DNA of 38,595 bases from an uncultured Lachnospiraceae bacterium (GCA_910588565.1 CAJUPF010000001.1:106258-144852); one strand, 5' to 3'. Shown: positions 1 through 9,282, numbered from the stretch's first letter. Made by a program: numbers and translations. Notes: generated by a model from the sequence alone, not told the origin.

Positions 1-442
1 GCGCTGTTTCATCGCTTCCTACCGTCAGCTTTCCTTCCGCTGTTATCTTTGTAGCATCGCTCGTTCCTCCGCTTACGCTCCAGATTACCTCTGCGGACGG
101 GTTGTTTTCCCCTGTTACCGTCGCTGTAAAAGTCTGCTCCGCTCCCTGTTTTACACTTGCTGTCTTTGGCGTTACTGCCACTGCAGTTACCGTTGGCTCT
201 GTGGGCTGGGTTCCTCCCGTTGTTACTGTTACAGTCGCTGTATCGGATTTTGCAGCATCTGCTTTGGATGTGGCTGTTACCGTCAGCGTCTGCGCTGTTT
301 CATCGCTTCCTACCGTCAGCTTTCCTTCCGCTGTTATCTTTGTAGCATCGCTCGTTCCTCCGCTTACGCTCCAGATTACCTCTGCGGACGGGTTGTTTTC
401 CCCTGTTACCGTCGCTGTAAAAGTCTGCTCCGCTCCCTGTTT
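1..442. repeat. 291-bp in-frame direct repeat encoding 97-aa Ig-like modules
   Basis: Bases 1-151 are identical to 292-442; similarity then decays over the next 50 bases. The offset of 291 bp is exactly 97 codons and each unit encodes one bacterial Ig-like module. The array runs off the left edge, so the copy number is unknown. Identity without synonymous drift points to recent duplication or gene conversion. Confidence 0.95.
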
Positions 443-3400
443 CACGCTTGCTGTTTTCGGCGTTACTGCTACTGCGGTTACCGTTGGGATGCCTTTCACT
501 GTCAAAGTAAACTTCATGGATTTGCTGACGCTCGCATCTGTTGTGGAAACTGACGTCACCGTTACCTCATATACCCCTTTTGCCAGCCCTTCTGCAATTT
601 TAATCTGCTGGGTTTCGCTGTCCCAGGTAATTTTGCCGCTGCCCGTATCACCGGAGAGCGTCACCTGATATGGCCCGCTTGCTCCTTTCAGGGCAAAGCT
701 GTCTGTCTCCGCCGCTGCATATCCTTCTGTCAATGTCATCTCCGCCGGGCCTTCAATATCAATTGCGATCGGAATATTCAGATAAATGGACGGCGCCATA
801 TCTTCCGTTGCATTGTTATAAAATGCCGCTCCTTCCCGGCTGACAAAATAATGCTCATAGCCGTTTGATTCATTTACAATAAGGCTGAGATTCTCTTTCG
901 TCTCATCCTCCAACGCCTTCTGCACAATATCCGTAATGTCCACCGTGACGCGCGTTCCGTCAATTTTATCATTCGCAGCCAAAGGCTTATCCTTCTGGTT
1001 AGCGCCAAGGCTGTAGCCCGCCGATGTATGGATCATATCCGCAGAAATATTCAACTGCGGCTTATTGTTCCATGTGATAGCTCCGTCAATATTATTCACA
1101 TGATTTTTGTCATCCCGGATTCCGTTTCCTTCAATCCAGCTGTCGTCCGCAAGCTCCGCTACTTTCAGAGCTGCCTCTTTGCCCGCGTTTTCCGCCTTCC
1201 GCATTCCAATATAAGTGAGCGATAGTTCCGCCCGATCAAATAAATCCTTTTGTTCCCTGAGCTGCGCCAGATTAAATTTCAAAAACGTCAGTTTACCATC
1301 TCCGGGATTATTCTCTCCCATCTCACCCTTATCGGCTTCCCGGTTTACATCCAAATATGGATTACCACCATAATTGATTTCTTTTTCTGACCCCCATGAC
1401 TGCACGTGCGCATCTTCTGACACCGGATACCCAGTCATGCCATTTTGGGAAGAATTTACCTTAATCTGTACGGCGGCTTTTACCGGTTTCTCTGTATGAT
1501 CCATAACACTAAACGTTACCGTGTAAGTTTTTCCTATGTCGTCTTCCGCAGGCGTCCAGCTAAACTTTTTCGCTGCGGCGTCAAACCTTGCCCTGCTTTC
1601 GAGTTCCCCAAGTTCCGCCGTATATGTAATCGTATCACCTTCGTCAGCGTCTTCCGCCTTTACCTGCAAAACCAGCGGATTTCCCGCATAAGCGTTTATT
1701 GTTCCGGACGGCGACGTAATAACAGGAAGGTGGTTTTCTTCCACTGCCGTATCTCCGTTTACAAAGGTAAGCAAGCCGATATTCATTGTATTCAGGCTGA
1801 GATCACTGGTATAAGAAACTTTCTGCCCGCCCACGCACAAATCTTTGATTGTCAGCTTGTCAATATTCTGAAAATCAAACAGTTTCCCGACCGCGCCGGA
1901 AGCGGCGTTGAAATAGCAGTTTTCCATAACAACCTCGCCGATCTTCTGTTCTTCCTTCCCCAGGAAAAACGCGTTTGTCCCTACGCGGGTTGTATCAAAT
2001 GAACTGTTTTTCACCGTTATACGCTCAAAACTTGGAACTGTACTGCCTTTCGGCATATTATTCCGTATGGTAAGGCCGCATCCGCCCCCCTGGAAATTAA
2101 CAGCGTTGACATTATCAAATGTATAGTCTTTTCTCTCATGGCCATACTTCTCAGCAAACCCGATACGAATGCCGTTGCCAGGCCCAAACGTCCAGCCAAG
2201 CGTATTGCTGACAGATACGCCGAATGTGTCCTCCACATCCCATGCTAACGCGTCTGCGTTATACTCGTCGAATCCCGGTACAGTATTCGGGAATCCGTCG
2301 CTCGGATTATAATGCCCGGAAGCAAAACAATCGTCATTGCCCAGCGTAAGCGCTCCGTTAATCGTAAGATTCTGTGCGCTTGCCATATTCAGTCCGTCTA
2401 CCCACGGCTGCGGATATGGGGAAAGACCCTTGACATTATTCAGCGTACAATGCTTGCTGCCATGGGATTCCCAGTTCCACTGTTTCGCATCCCGCAAATA
2501 GGTATCGTTAAACGTAATATTTTTCGACCGTACGATCATCACGCCGCCCTGATGGCAGCTGTCTTTAGCGTCATGCCTGTCCTTTAAGTAGTTGGCCACG
2601 CCGTTTCCGTCAATGATGCCGCGTCCCGAAATTGTAATATCTTCTGAATCCCAGATACCGACTGCAGGTTCCATCGCCTGCATACATTCCTGTATCCTGT
2701 TTTTTAACAGCGCGCCTTCCTCAAGGTAAATATTCACCTGCTTCCCTTTTCTGTTACGGATCTCAAGGCCGGACCAGGTATACGTTCCTGACGGGAAGTA
2801 CAGCGTATCATACGGCGAACCTTCTTTATAAATCTCATCCAGCGCCGCCTGCAGGGCAAGCGTCACATCATCCGCTGTCATCTTTCTCTTATTTGGAAAC
2901 CTTACCTGCGCTGTATTGTTATCAACAAGTTCTCCTTCGCCGTATGCAACGCCCCCGGAAGTCGTTCCCGCCGGCACTGGTTCTTCTGCCGAAGCGTTCG
3001 GATGCTCCCGTAAATATTCCTCTGAAAATGTTTTAAAATTGAGCACGTTCGGATTTGAACTATTCGGCTTATCCGTCTCCGGCGGATCGTTAACCAGCGC
3101 CAGATATGGCTTCCCGGCCTGATCTGCGGGGCCTCCGTTTATCATCACAATCGCATACCGCAGTTCTTCCGCCATAGGAAATGTCAATGTATGCTTATCC
3201 TCGCTGACGGTAAGCGCCGTTTCCGGATAATATCGCTGCGGAAAAACCGCAGCTGTACGGATCTCTTCCTGTACCGACACCTGAATGTCCGGCGCCGCGC
3301 TTTCACATGCAAACCTGGCAACATCCACATGATTGCCATTTGCGGCATATTTGATAACCGGGACCGCTGTCTCATTTACAGTAAGCATGTACTTTGATGA

Positions 3401-3556
3401 CTGTGTATCCCCTGGAGTCTCCACATAAACATGAACAGCGCCGTCTGCCCCGCCTGTGTTTTGCACATCTGCCGCAAAAGCCGTCTGCGGTATAGCTGAC
3501 ACCGCCAGAAGCACACTTATAGCCACTGATACAACCTGTTTCAAACATTCTTTCAT
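1..3556 (-). CDS. Secreted clan GH-N (GH49/GH28-like) glycoside hydrolase with DNRLRE and Ig-like repeats, C-terminus missing
   Basis: The frame stays open from ATG 3556 to the window edge (1185 codons), so the C-terminus is not seen. A signal peptide ends near residue 28 (AFA|AD). Residues 30-210 look like a beta-sandwich domain. Residues about 225-600 read as a right-handed parallel beta-helix, with D387 in WVDGLN and the pair D408-D409 in GNDDC. The 21-residue spacing equals that of the GH28 catalytic aspartates; the N-terminal sandwich and a VGGQKV segment late in the helix recall GH49. The GH28 GHG/RIK motif appears as GPGNGIRIG, so the catalytic histidine may be absent. Next come a putative Ig/cadherin-like domain (about 610-715), a DNRLRE-type domain (about 720-925) and bacterial Ig-like repeats from about 1020. 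It should cleave a polysaccharide outside the cell; the substrate cannot be read. GGAGG lies 9 nt before the start, and the AraC gene ends 31 bp upstream. Confidence 0.82.
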   Translation of the reverse strand, partial: MKECLKQVVSVAISVLLAVSAIPQTAFAADVQNTGGADGAVHVYVETPGDTQSSKYMLTVNETAVPVIKYAANGNHVDVARFACESAAPDIQVSVQEEIRTAAVFPQRYYPETALTVSEDKHTLTFPMAEELRYAIVMINGGPADQAGKPYLALVNDPPETDKPNSSNPNVLNFKTFSEEYLREHPNASAEEPVPAGTTSGGVAYGEGELVDNNTAQVRFPNKRKMTADDVTLALQAALDEIYKEGSPYDTLYFPSGTYTWSGLEIRNRKGKQVNIYLEEGALLKNRIQECMQAMEPAVGIWDSEDITISGRGIIDGNGVANYLKDRHDAKDSCHQGGVMIVRSKNITFNDTYLRDAKQWNWESHGSKHCTLNNVKGLSPYPQPWVDGLNMASAQNLTINGALTLGNDDCFASGHYNPSDGFPNTVPGFDEYNADALAWDVEDTFGVSVSNTLGWTFGPGNGIRIGFAEKYGHERKDYTFDNVNAVNFQGGGCGLTIRNNMPKGSTVPSFERITVKNSSFDTTRVGTNAFFLGKEEQKIGEVVMENCYFNAASGAVGKLFDFQNIDKLTIKDLCVGGQKVSYTSDLSLNTMNIGLLTFVNGDTAVEENHLPVITSPSGTINAYAGNPLVLQVKAEDADEGDTITYTAELGELESRARFDAAAKKFSWTPAEDDIGKTYTVTFSVMDHTEKPVKAAVQIKVNSSQNGMTGYPVSEDAHVQSWGSEKEINYGGNPYLDVNREADKGEMGENNPGDGKLTFLKFNLAQLREQKDLFDRAELSLTYIGMRKAENAGKEAALKVAELADDSWIEGNGIRDDKNHVNNIDGAITWNNKPQLNISADMIHTSAGYSLGANQKDKPLAANDKIDGTRVTVDITDIVQKALEDETKENLSLIVNESNGYEHYFVSREGAAFYNNATEDMAPSIYLNIPIAIDIEGPAEMTLTEGYAAAETDSFALKGASGPYQVTLSGDTGSGKITWDSETQQIKIAEGLAKGVYEVTVTSVSTTDASVSKSMKFTLTVKGIPTVTAVAVTPKTASVKQGAEQTFTATVTGENNPSAEVIWSVSGGTSDATKITAEGKLTVGSDETAQTLTVTATSKADAAKSDTATVTVTTGGTQPTEPTVTAVAVTPKTASVKQGAEQTFTATVTGENNPSAEVIWSVSGGTSDATKITAEGKLTVGSDETA

Positions 3557-3587
3557 TATTCTCAGCCTCCTCTGAATTTCCTGCTGT

Positions 3588-4511
3588 CTACCAGCCCTTG
3601 AGCACAGTAACATTGTAATTTTGCAGATTTGTTTCCCCTTGCTTTTCCGCTTTTTTCCACTGCAGCGGCGACAGTCCCGTCAGCTTTTTAAAATTACGAA
3701 TAAAAGTCTCAGTTGTACAGAATCCCGATTTTACAGCAATCTCCTTTACCCCGTCTTCCGTCATCCGAAGCATCTTACAGGCTTTTTCAACCCTGACCAG
3801 ATTGATATATTCTGCCGGAGCCGTATTCATGCAGCTCTGAAACTTCCGGCGGAAATTGGAAATACTCATATGGGACAGCCGGGCGAGATCCTCCATCCGC
3901 AATTCTTCCATATAATGATCTTCAATATAATTGAGAACATCAAGAATCGCACCATAACCTGAAGCAGCGGCGCTCTCTTTCGCCAGATCTTTGCTGTCAC
4001 CCACAAGCCTTATAATTTTCAAAAGCAGAGCCTTAAGCATACCTTCCACACAATGCTTATATAATCTGTCTTTGTTCCTCATTTCTTCAAAAATAAGCCG
4101 GATCAGCATTTCAGCCTCCGAATCTCTGCCGCCGGGAATGAGAAACATTTTTCCGTTCAGCCGCCTGTCCAGTACATTTGCGTATTTTGGCGCGCCATGA
4201 TATGCATTCTGCAAAAAAGTTTCTGAATCGACAAATAAATACTCCCAGCGGTTTGGCTCTTCATTTGTCTGTTTGGTATGATGCGGGGAATTTTTGGGAA
4301 TTACTGTAATGCATCCGGTTCCGTAATCCACAGCTCTCTGCCCAAAGTACATCTTCCCCTGTCCATAATAACAATAGCCGATCTCCAGACAATTGTGAAA
4401 ATGCATTGCGTCATTTCCGTACCTCTGAATCCAGTCCTGACCCAAAAGAGCAATCATCGACATATCAGAAGGTATTTCATAATAACGAAACTCCACTTTT
4501 TCCTTCTTCAT
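3588..4511 (-). CDS. AraC-family transcriptional regulator
   Basis: This 307-aa protein has a cupin-like sensor domain at about residues 30-115 (FHNCLEIGYCYYGQG, then VIPKNSPHH) and two AraC helix-turn-helix motifs in the last 100 residues (MEDLARLSHMSISNFRRKF and VKEIAVKSGFCTTETFIRNF). Family members usually bind a sugar with the cupin domain and activate a neighbouring operon. It ends 31 bp before the glycoside hydrolase, on the same strand, so the two are probably co-transcribed and the hydrolase is its likely target. The start at 4511 follows GGGAGG with good spacing. The inducer cannot be predicted. Confidence 0.9.
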   Translation of the reverse strand: MKKEKVEFRYYEIPSDMSMIALLGQDWIQRYGNDAMHFHNCLEIGYCYYGQGKMYFGQRAVDYGTGCITVIPKNSPHHTKQTNEEPNRWEYLFVDSETFLQNAYHGAPKYANVLDRRLNGKMFLIPGGRDSEAEMLIRLIFEEMRNKDRLYKHCVEGMLKALLLKIIRLVGDSKDLAKESAAASGYGAILDVLNYIEDHYMEELRMEDLARLSHMSISNFRRKFQSCMNTAPAEYINLVRVEKACKMLRMTEDGVKEIAVKSGFCTTETFIRNFKKLTGLSPLQWKKAEKQGETNLQNYNVTVLKGW

Positions 4512-4575
4512 GAATACCTCCCATAAAAAATTGTGTACTTTGCCTTTATTCTCCTCTTATATTGCTGACTTTTTT

Positions 4576-4581
4576 ATTATA
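4576..4581 (-). promoter_or_regulatory. Extended -10 of the AraC/hydrolase operon
   Basis: On the minus strand the sequence reads TGATATAAT, a consensus -10 with the extended TGn motif, about 65 bp before the AraC start codon. No good -35 is visible, which suits an extended -10 or activator-dependent promoter. The surrounding 4512-4819 gap (308 bp) is AT-rich and otherwise holds only the promoter region of the divergent gene at 4820. Confidence 0.5.
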
Positions 4582-4723
4582 TCATACAATTTTCGTATAT
4601 TTATATCAAAAAAATTATAAAAATTGACAATTCGTACCACTTTCTTATTGTGCAGCATATGATTAAAAATTCCTCTCATAAAAATACCTGTATATATTCC
4701 AGAAATTTATTTCCATCCGCTTT

Positions 4724-4753
4724 CGGCAAATAATGCCGTTCTTATGTTATACT
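4724..4753 (+). promoter_or_regulatory. Weak promoter region for the corrinoid-activator gene
   Basis: TATACT at 4748-4753 is a good -10 with no clear -35. A small perfect inverted repeat, CGGCA-AATAA-TGCCG, occupies 4724-4738 where a -35 or operator would sit. Both are suggestive only. Confidence 0.3.
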
Positions 4754-4819
4754 ATAGAAAAATCCTGAACAAAAGAGCTGAAACAGTTCTATACAAAAAA
4801 TGAAACCGAGGTACTTCCC

Positions 4820-6973
4820 ATGAAAGATATACGCATCATTACCGGAACACATATTATTCCGTCTTCAGAAACTGTAAGCCGCCTTTTAGGCGATAAAAAC
4901 GCCCTTACTGACGCCAGATTCCAGTCCCTGTACCAGGAGCTGCTATCTCCTCTGCAAATGCATATACGTCCCAAAGCGGCTCTTGCAGTCAGTGAAAGAA
5001 CCGAAGCGGAGCAAAACCTGCTGTATGCGCTTCTTACACTGGGAAACAATATCACCCGTCTTTTGGAACGGTATCTCAAACAAAATGCCTCTCTGAAAGC
5101 ATTGCTCACAGACGCCATGGCGGACAGCTGCCTGTTTGCCTTTGAAGAACAGCTTCTGCCTGTGATACAGCAGATTGCCAGAGAAAAAGGCTGCGGCGTC
5201 AAACGCCTGGAACTGCCGGGCGATCTGCCCATGGAGACACAAAAAGCCGCATACGATGCAGTAGAAGCCAAGCGTACCCTGGGGCTTTCCATAACCTCCG
5301 GGTATATGCTCAACCCGGCAAAATCCCTTTGTCTCGTATTTGAACTGACAGAAGATACTTCCATACAGGACGTTATGCACAACTGCGGCAAATGCCCGCA
5401 TATCACCTGCTCCCTGCGGAATAGCCAGCCAGTGACCCTGCAAATCGACTCGCCCATTCCCCAAAAGATTTCCTGCCGCAGAGGAAGCAATCTTTTTCAG
5501 GTTCTGCAGGAGCATCAGATTTTGCTGCCCTCCTATTGCGGCGGCAGAGGAACCTGTGGCAAATGCGGTATCCGGCTCCAAAAAGGGCGTCTTCCCATAA
5601 CTCCCGAAGACAGAACTGCGTTTTCTGATAAACAATTACAGCAGGGTATGCGTCTATCCTGCAACGTCATTTTACAGCAGGATCTTACAATTTCAATTGA
5701 ACACCAGGAATCCGCAGAAATTGCCGCTATTGGCAGCAAAACAGAAAAAAAGGCCTCTGCAGATACGCAGAATGCGTATCGGGCAAAGGACTGCGGCATT
5801 GCTATCGATATTGGGACTACGACCCTCGCCTTTGCCCTAGCGGAGCTAAGGGAGGGCGCGCTGCTGTCTGAATACAGGGCGGCAAATTCCCAGCGTATCT
5901 GCGGCGCAGATGTTATCAGCAGGATTCAGGCTGCCAATTCCGGAAAACAAGAAGACCTGCGCCGTATGATAAAAAGCGATCTTCTGGCAGGAATTGCCGG
6001 CCTGCTTGAGCAATCCCCCATAAGCTTCGGCCAAATCCGCCATATTGTAATTGCGGCAAATACGGTAATGCTGCATCTGTTCAGAGGCTATTCCTGTAAA
6101 GGCCTGAGCCGCTATCCGTTTACATCAGAAACACTTCGTATGGAAACACATTCCTTTGAAGAACTGTTTCCGGGCTCTTCTCTAAAGATAACAGCAGACG
6201 TTTCCCTGCTTCCCGGCATTTCCGCTTTTGTAGGCGCGGATATTACGGCCGGGCTGTACGCCTGCAATATACTGGCGGACAAAGAACCTGCGTTATTTAT
6301 TGATCTTGGCACCAATGGCGAACTGGCGCTTAAAGCGGGGAACCGGATTTTTACAGCCTCCACAGCGGCAGGCCCGGCGTTTGAAGGCGGCAATATCAAA
6401 TGGGGAATCCCCAGTATCCCCGGCGCTATTCTGGGAATTGCGCCTAGCCTCCGTACCATTGATAACAAGCCGCCGAAAGGGATCTGCGGAACAGGAATCA
6501 TTGAAATTATCGCGGATCTCTTACATGACGGCAGCATGGACAGCACGGGAAAGCTCGCAGCGCCTTATTTTGAGCAGGGATATCCACTTGCCAGGACTTC
6601 CCAGGGCGAATGGATTCTGCTGACCCAGCAGGATATCCGGGAATTTCAAATGGCAAAAGCCGCCATACGGGCAGGCATTGAACTTCTGTTTTTCCATGCA
6701 GGCCTGTCCTGTGAAGATGCAGCAACCGTCTATCTTGCCGGAGCATTCGGCTATTATCTGAATCCCCAAAAAGCTGCTGTCACCGGGCTTTTGCCAAAAG
6801 CGCTTGCCTCAAAAACCATTGCTTGTGGCAATACTTCACTGCGGGGGGCTATGGCCTATTTGCAGACAAACGATTCCGATTCACTCCAGAACATAAAAGA
6901 CGTATCCATTCCTGTTTCACTGGCAGAAGACGACAGGTTTCAGGAATTATACCTGGAATTTATGTCATTTTAA
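4820..6973 (+). CDS. Corrinoid-protein reductive activator (RACo-like) fused to a MetH-activation-like domain
   Basis: This 717-aa protein has three parts. Residues 1-200 resemble the B12-dependent methionine synthase activation fold (GYMLNPAKS at 161-169, then a cysteine cluster C189/C192/C197). Residues about 205-295 are a plant-type [2Fe-2S] ferredoxin with C240-x5-C246-x2-C249 and C281. From residue 325 an ASKHA-type ATPase domain starts (IAIDIGTTTLAFAL), as in RACo/DUF4445 proteins, with a second phosphate motif in FIDLGTNGE. RACo proteins use ATP to drive one-electron reduction of inactive Co(II) corrinoid cofactors. The protein is cytoplasmic. No corrinoid methyltransferase lies nearby, so its client is encoded elsewhere. 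The ATG at 4820 is the natural start, but its ribosome site is weak (GAGGTACTTCCC). Confidence 0.85.
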   Translation: MKDIRIITGTHIIPSSETVSRLLGDKNALTDARFQSLYQELLSPLQMHIRPKAALAVSERTEAEQNLLYALLTLGNNITRLLERYLKQNASLKALLTDAMADSCLFAFEEQLLPVIQQIAREKGCGVKRLELPGDLPMETQKAAYDAVEAKRTLGLSITSGYMLNPAKSLCLVFELTEDTSIQDVMHNCGKCPHITCSLRNSQPVTLQIDSPIPQKISCRRGSNLFQVLQEHQILLPSYCGGRGTCGKCGIRLQKGRLPITPEDRTAFSDKQLQQGMRLSCNVILQQDLTISIEHQESAEIAAIGSKTEKKASADTQNAYRAKDCGIAIDIGTTTLAFALAELREGALLSEYRAANSQRICGADVISRIQAANSGKQEDLRRMIKSDLLAGIAGLLEQSPISFGQIRHIVIAANTVMLHLFRGYSCKGLSRYPFTSETLRMETHSFEELFPGSSLKITADVSLLPGISAFVGADITAGLYACNILADKEPALFIDLGTNGELALKAGNRIFTASTAAGPAFEGGNIKWGIPSIPGAILGIAPSLRTIDNKPPKGICGTGIIEIIADLLHDGSMDSTGKLAAPYFEQGYPLARTSQGEWILLTQQDIREFQMAKAAIRAGIELLFFHAGLSCEDAATVYLAGAFGYYLNPQKAAVTGLLPKALASKTIACGNTSLRGAMAYLQTNDSDSLQNIKDVSIPVSLAEDDRFQELYLEFMSF

Positions 6974-6986
6974 CCCGCGCTGTCTC

Positions 6987-7268
6987 TTAAGAGCAGACTT
7001 TCCCCAGGATATCATGCAGCGCGTTACCGCTGCTGGTATGGCATCTTACCACATTTGCATTGCATTTTTCAGCCTCTGCTATGGCGCAGTGTACCATCTT
7101 ATGAGAAACAGTATTTGTAAACAGGATAATCAGATCCGGAGAGCCGATTTTACTGCTTAAGTTTGCAGACATCTGAGTAAATACTTTTGCTTTGCATTTA
7201 TGCTCTTTGCAGATTTTTTTATACTGACAGACCATTCTGTCATGTCCCCCGACAATTACAATACTCAT
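6987..7268 (-). CDS. DUF2325 family protein
   Basis: This 93-aa cytoplasmic protein carries the DUF2325 hallmarks: an N-terminal beta strand followed by GGHDRM, cysteines at CQYKKIC, the block PDLIILFTNTVSHKM, and a C-terminal RCHTSSGNAL. The biochemical role of the family is not established; the conserved Cys/His residues suggest redox or metal sensing. I chose ATG 7268 over the GTG nine bases upstream because AAGGAG lies 8 nt before it. It converges with the corrinoid activator, leaving 13 bp and no clear terminator. Confidence 0.85.
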   Translation of the reverse strand: MSIVIVGGHDRMVCQYKKICKEHKCKAKVFTQMSANLSSKIGSPDLIILFTNTVSHKMVHCAIAEAEKCNANVVRCHTSSGNALHDILGKVCS

Positions 7269-7309
7269 CGTTATCACTCCTTTTAATTAGCCTTAACTAA
7301 CCTATGTTT

Positions 7310-7338
7310 ATAATAACTAATCAGAGCGGATTCGTCAA
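7310..7338 (-). promoter_or_regulatory. Sigma-A promoter of the DUF2325 gene
   Basis: On the minus strand: TTGACG (7333-7338), 17-bp spacer, TATTAT (7310-7315). Confidence 0.7.
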
Positions 7339-7352
7339 GAAAAAAATTAAGT

Positions 7353-7380
7353 TTGTTTTTCCGGTATTATATGCTACAAT
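7353..7380 (+). promoter_or_regulatory. Sigma-A promoter of the cyclophilin-uracil permease pair
   Basis: TTGTTT (7353-7358), 16-bp spacer and TACAAT (7375-7380), with the extended TGC before the -10. It lies 30 bp before the chosen ATG, which argues against an upstream extension of the coding region. Confidence 0.65.
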
Positions 7381-7409
7381 GTTTTGCAGTAAATATAAGG
7401 AGGTTACTT

Positions 7410-7931
7410 ATGTCACAAAATCCAATCGTAACATTTGAAATGGCAAACGGCGATATTATGAAAGCCGAGCTTTACCCGGAAATCGCTCCAAACACGGTGA
7501 ACAATTTTATCAGTTTAATCAACAAAGGATTTTATAACGGACTGATTTTCCACCGTGTCATCAACGGCTTTATGATTCAGGGCGGCGATCCGGAAGGAAC
7601 CGGGATGGGTGGTCCCGGCTATGGCATTAAGGGCGAATTTTCCCAGAACAATTTTACAAACGATCTGAAACATACGGAAGGCGTCTTATCCATGGCGCGC
7701 TCCATGATGCCGGATTCTGCCGGAAGCCAGTTTTTTATTATGCACAAGACAAGCCCTCACTTAGACGGCGCATATGCTGCATTTGGAAAAATAACAGACG
7801 GCATGGACGTGGTAAACCGCATAGCCGAAACAGCTACCGACTATTCTGACAGACCCTTAGAAGATCAGATTATGAAATCGGTAACTGTAGATTGTTTTGG
7901 GGCAGAATATCCGGAACCGGAAACATGCTGA
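7410..7931 (+). CDS. Cyclophilin-type peptidyl-prolyl cis-trans isomerase
   Basis: This 173-aa protein is a compact cytoplasmic cyclophilin with no signal peptide. The family core is intact: FHRVINGFMIQGGDP supplies the catalytic Arg and Phe, followed by GSQFFIMHK, the LDGAYAAFGKI segment and the VVNRIAET helix. It accelerates isomerisation of Xaa-Pro bonds. The start follows AAGGAGG at the right distance and lies just after the promoter, so the open frame upstream is not coding. The permease gene begins 28 bp downstream on the same strand. Confidence 0.93.
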   Translation: MSQNPIVTFEMANGDIMKAELYPEIAPNTVNNFISLINKGFYNGLIFHRVINGFMIQGGDPEGTGMGGPGYGIKGEFSQNNFTNDLKHTEGVLSMARSMMPDSAGSQFFIMHKTSPHLDGAYAAFGKITDGMDVVNRIAETATDYSDRPLEDQIMKSVTVDCFGAEYPEPETC

Positions 7932-7959
7932 TACTGACAGCTCTGCGAGGAGGAGAGAG

Positions 7960-9282
7960 ATGAATTACAACACAGAACCCATTCGGGATGCGAAAAGCCT
8001 TGGCGTCCCGAAAATGCTGCTCCTGGGTCTGCAGCACATGTTTGCCATGTTTGGCGCTACGATTTTGGTTCCCATTTTAGTAAATAATTATTTTGAAGGC
8101 GAAGGGCTGTCTATCCAGGTTACTTTATTCTGCGCCGGAGTAGGTACTTTGTTCTTCCATTTATGTTCCAAACTGAAAGTTCCGGCATTCCTTGGTTCTT
8201 CTTTTGCGTTTCTGGGCGGTTTTTCCGCTGTCGCCAATCTGGATACCGGCATCTTCGAGGGTATGACAATGGGAGAAAAGCTTCCCTATGCCTGCGGCGG
8301 CATTGTCTTTGCCGGATTGTTTTATCTCGTACTGGCGCTGATTATCAAACTGGTTGGCATCCGGAAGGTTATGCGCTTTCTGCCTCCGGTTGTCACCGGG
8401 CCGATGATAATCTGCATCGGATTAAGCCTTGCGCCGTCCGCAGTTTCCAATGCTTCTGCCAACTGGCTGCTGGCATTGATTGCCCTGGCTGTTATTATTG
8501 TGTTTAACATCTGGGGAAAAGGCATGTTCCGCATTATTCCGATTCTGCTGGGCGTGGTCATTTCCTATATTGCAGCCCTGGTTTTAAACGCCTGCGGCAT
8601 TACCAATCCCGATGGTTCTGCGATTCTAAACTTTACAAATGTGACAGCGGCTTCTGTCGTAGGGCTTCCGCCATTTTCCCTGTGCAAATTTGACCTGACC
8701 GCCATTTTGGTTATGGTGCCGATTTCCCTGGCAACCATGATGGAGCATATCGGCGATATGTCTGCCATTTCCGCTACGGTAGGAGAGAATTTTATCGAAG
8801 ATCCGGGCCTGCACCGTACTTTAATCGGAGACGGCCTTGCTACTTCCTTTTCCGCTCTGGCAGGAGGGCCGGCTAATACCACATATGGCGAGAATACCGG
8901 TGTTCTGGAATTAAGCAAAGTATACGATCCGCTGGTCATCAGGCTTGCCGCCTGTTATGCAGTGGTACTCAGCTTTCTTCCGAAATTCTCTGAAATTATC
9001 AGTTCGCTTCCATCCGCAATTATCGGCGGCGTCAGCTTTATGCTCTATGGTATGATTTCTGCCATCGGCGTCCGCAATGTAGTGGAAAATAAGGTCGATT
9101 TTACACAATCGAGAAATCTGATTATTGCAGCGGTTATCCTGGTATCCGGCCTGGGTTTCAGCAATGGGCTTACGTTTACCATAGGGACAACTTCTATTAC
9201 CTTAACCGGCCTGGCAATTGCAGCGATTGCCGGAATCCTTTTAAATGCGGTTCTTCCGGGAAAAGATGAAGCGGCGGTATAG
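7960..9282 (+). CDS. uraA: Uracil permease (NCS2/UraA family)
   Basis: This 440-aa membrane protein has the NCS2 profile, with about 14 predicted membrane segments. Recognisable blocks are GLQHMFAMFGATILVPIL in segment 1, ISLATMMEHIGD with the substrate-site Glu of segment 8, and GGPANTTYGENTGV around segment 10. UraA-type carriers import uracil with protons for salvage. The chosen ATG at 7960 follows GAGGAGGAGAG. It is probably co-transcribed with the cyclophilin. No PyrR-type attenuator is visible in the 28-bp gap, so any pyrimidine control would be elsewhere. Xanthine or other nucleobase specificity is less likely but not excluded. Confidence 0.92.
   Translation: MNYNTEPIRDAKSLGVPKMLLLGLQHMFAMFGATILVPILVNNYFEGEGLSIQVTLFCAGVGTLFFHLCSKLKVPAFLGSSFAFLGGFSAVANLDTGIFEGMTMGEKLPYACGGIVFAGLFYLVLALIIKLVGIRKVMRFLPPVVTGPMIICIGLSLAPSAVSNASANWLLALIALAVIIVFNIWGKGMFRIIPILLGVVISYIAALVLNACGITNPDGSAILNFTNVTAASVVGLPPFSLCKFDLTAILVMVPISLATMMEHIGDMSAISATVGENFIEDPGLHRTLIGDGLATSFSALAGGPANTTYGENTGVLELSKVYDPLVIRLAACYAVVLSFLPKFSEIISSLPSAIIGGVSFMLYGMISAIGVRNVVENKVDFTQSRNLIIAAVILVSGLGFSNGLTFTIGTTSITLTGLAIAAIAGILLNAVLPGKDEAAV

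Noticed and set aside
4820..4862. Cobalamin riboswitch upstream of the corrinoid activator
   Set aside because: The 4512-4819 gap is AT-rich and lacks the B12-box and multi-stem structure expected.
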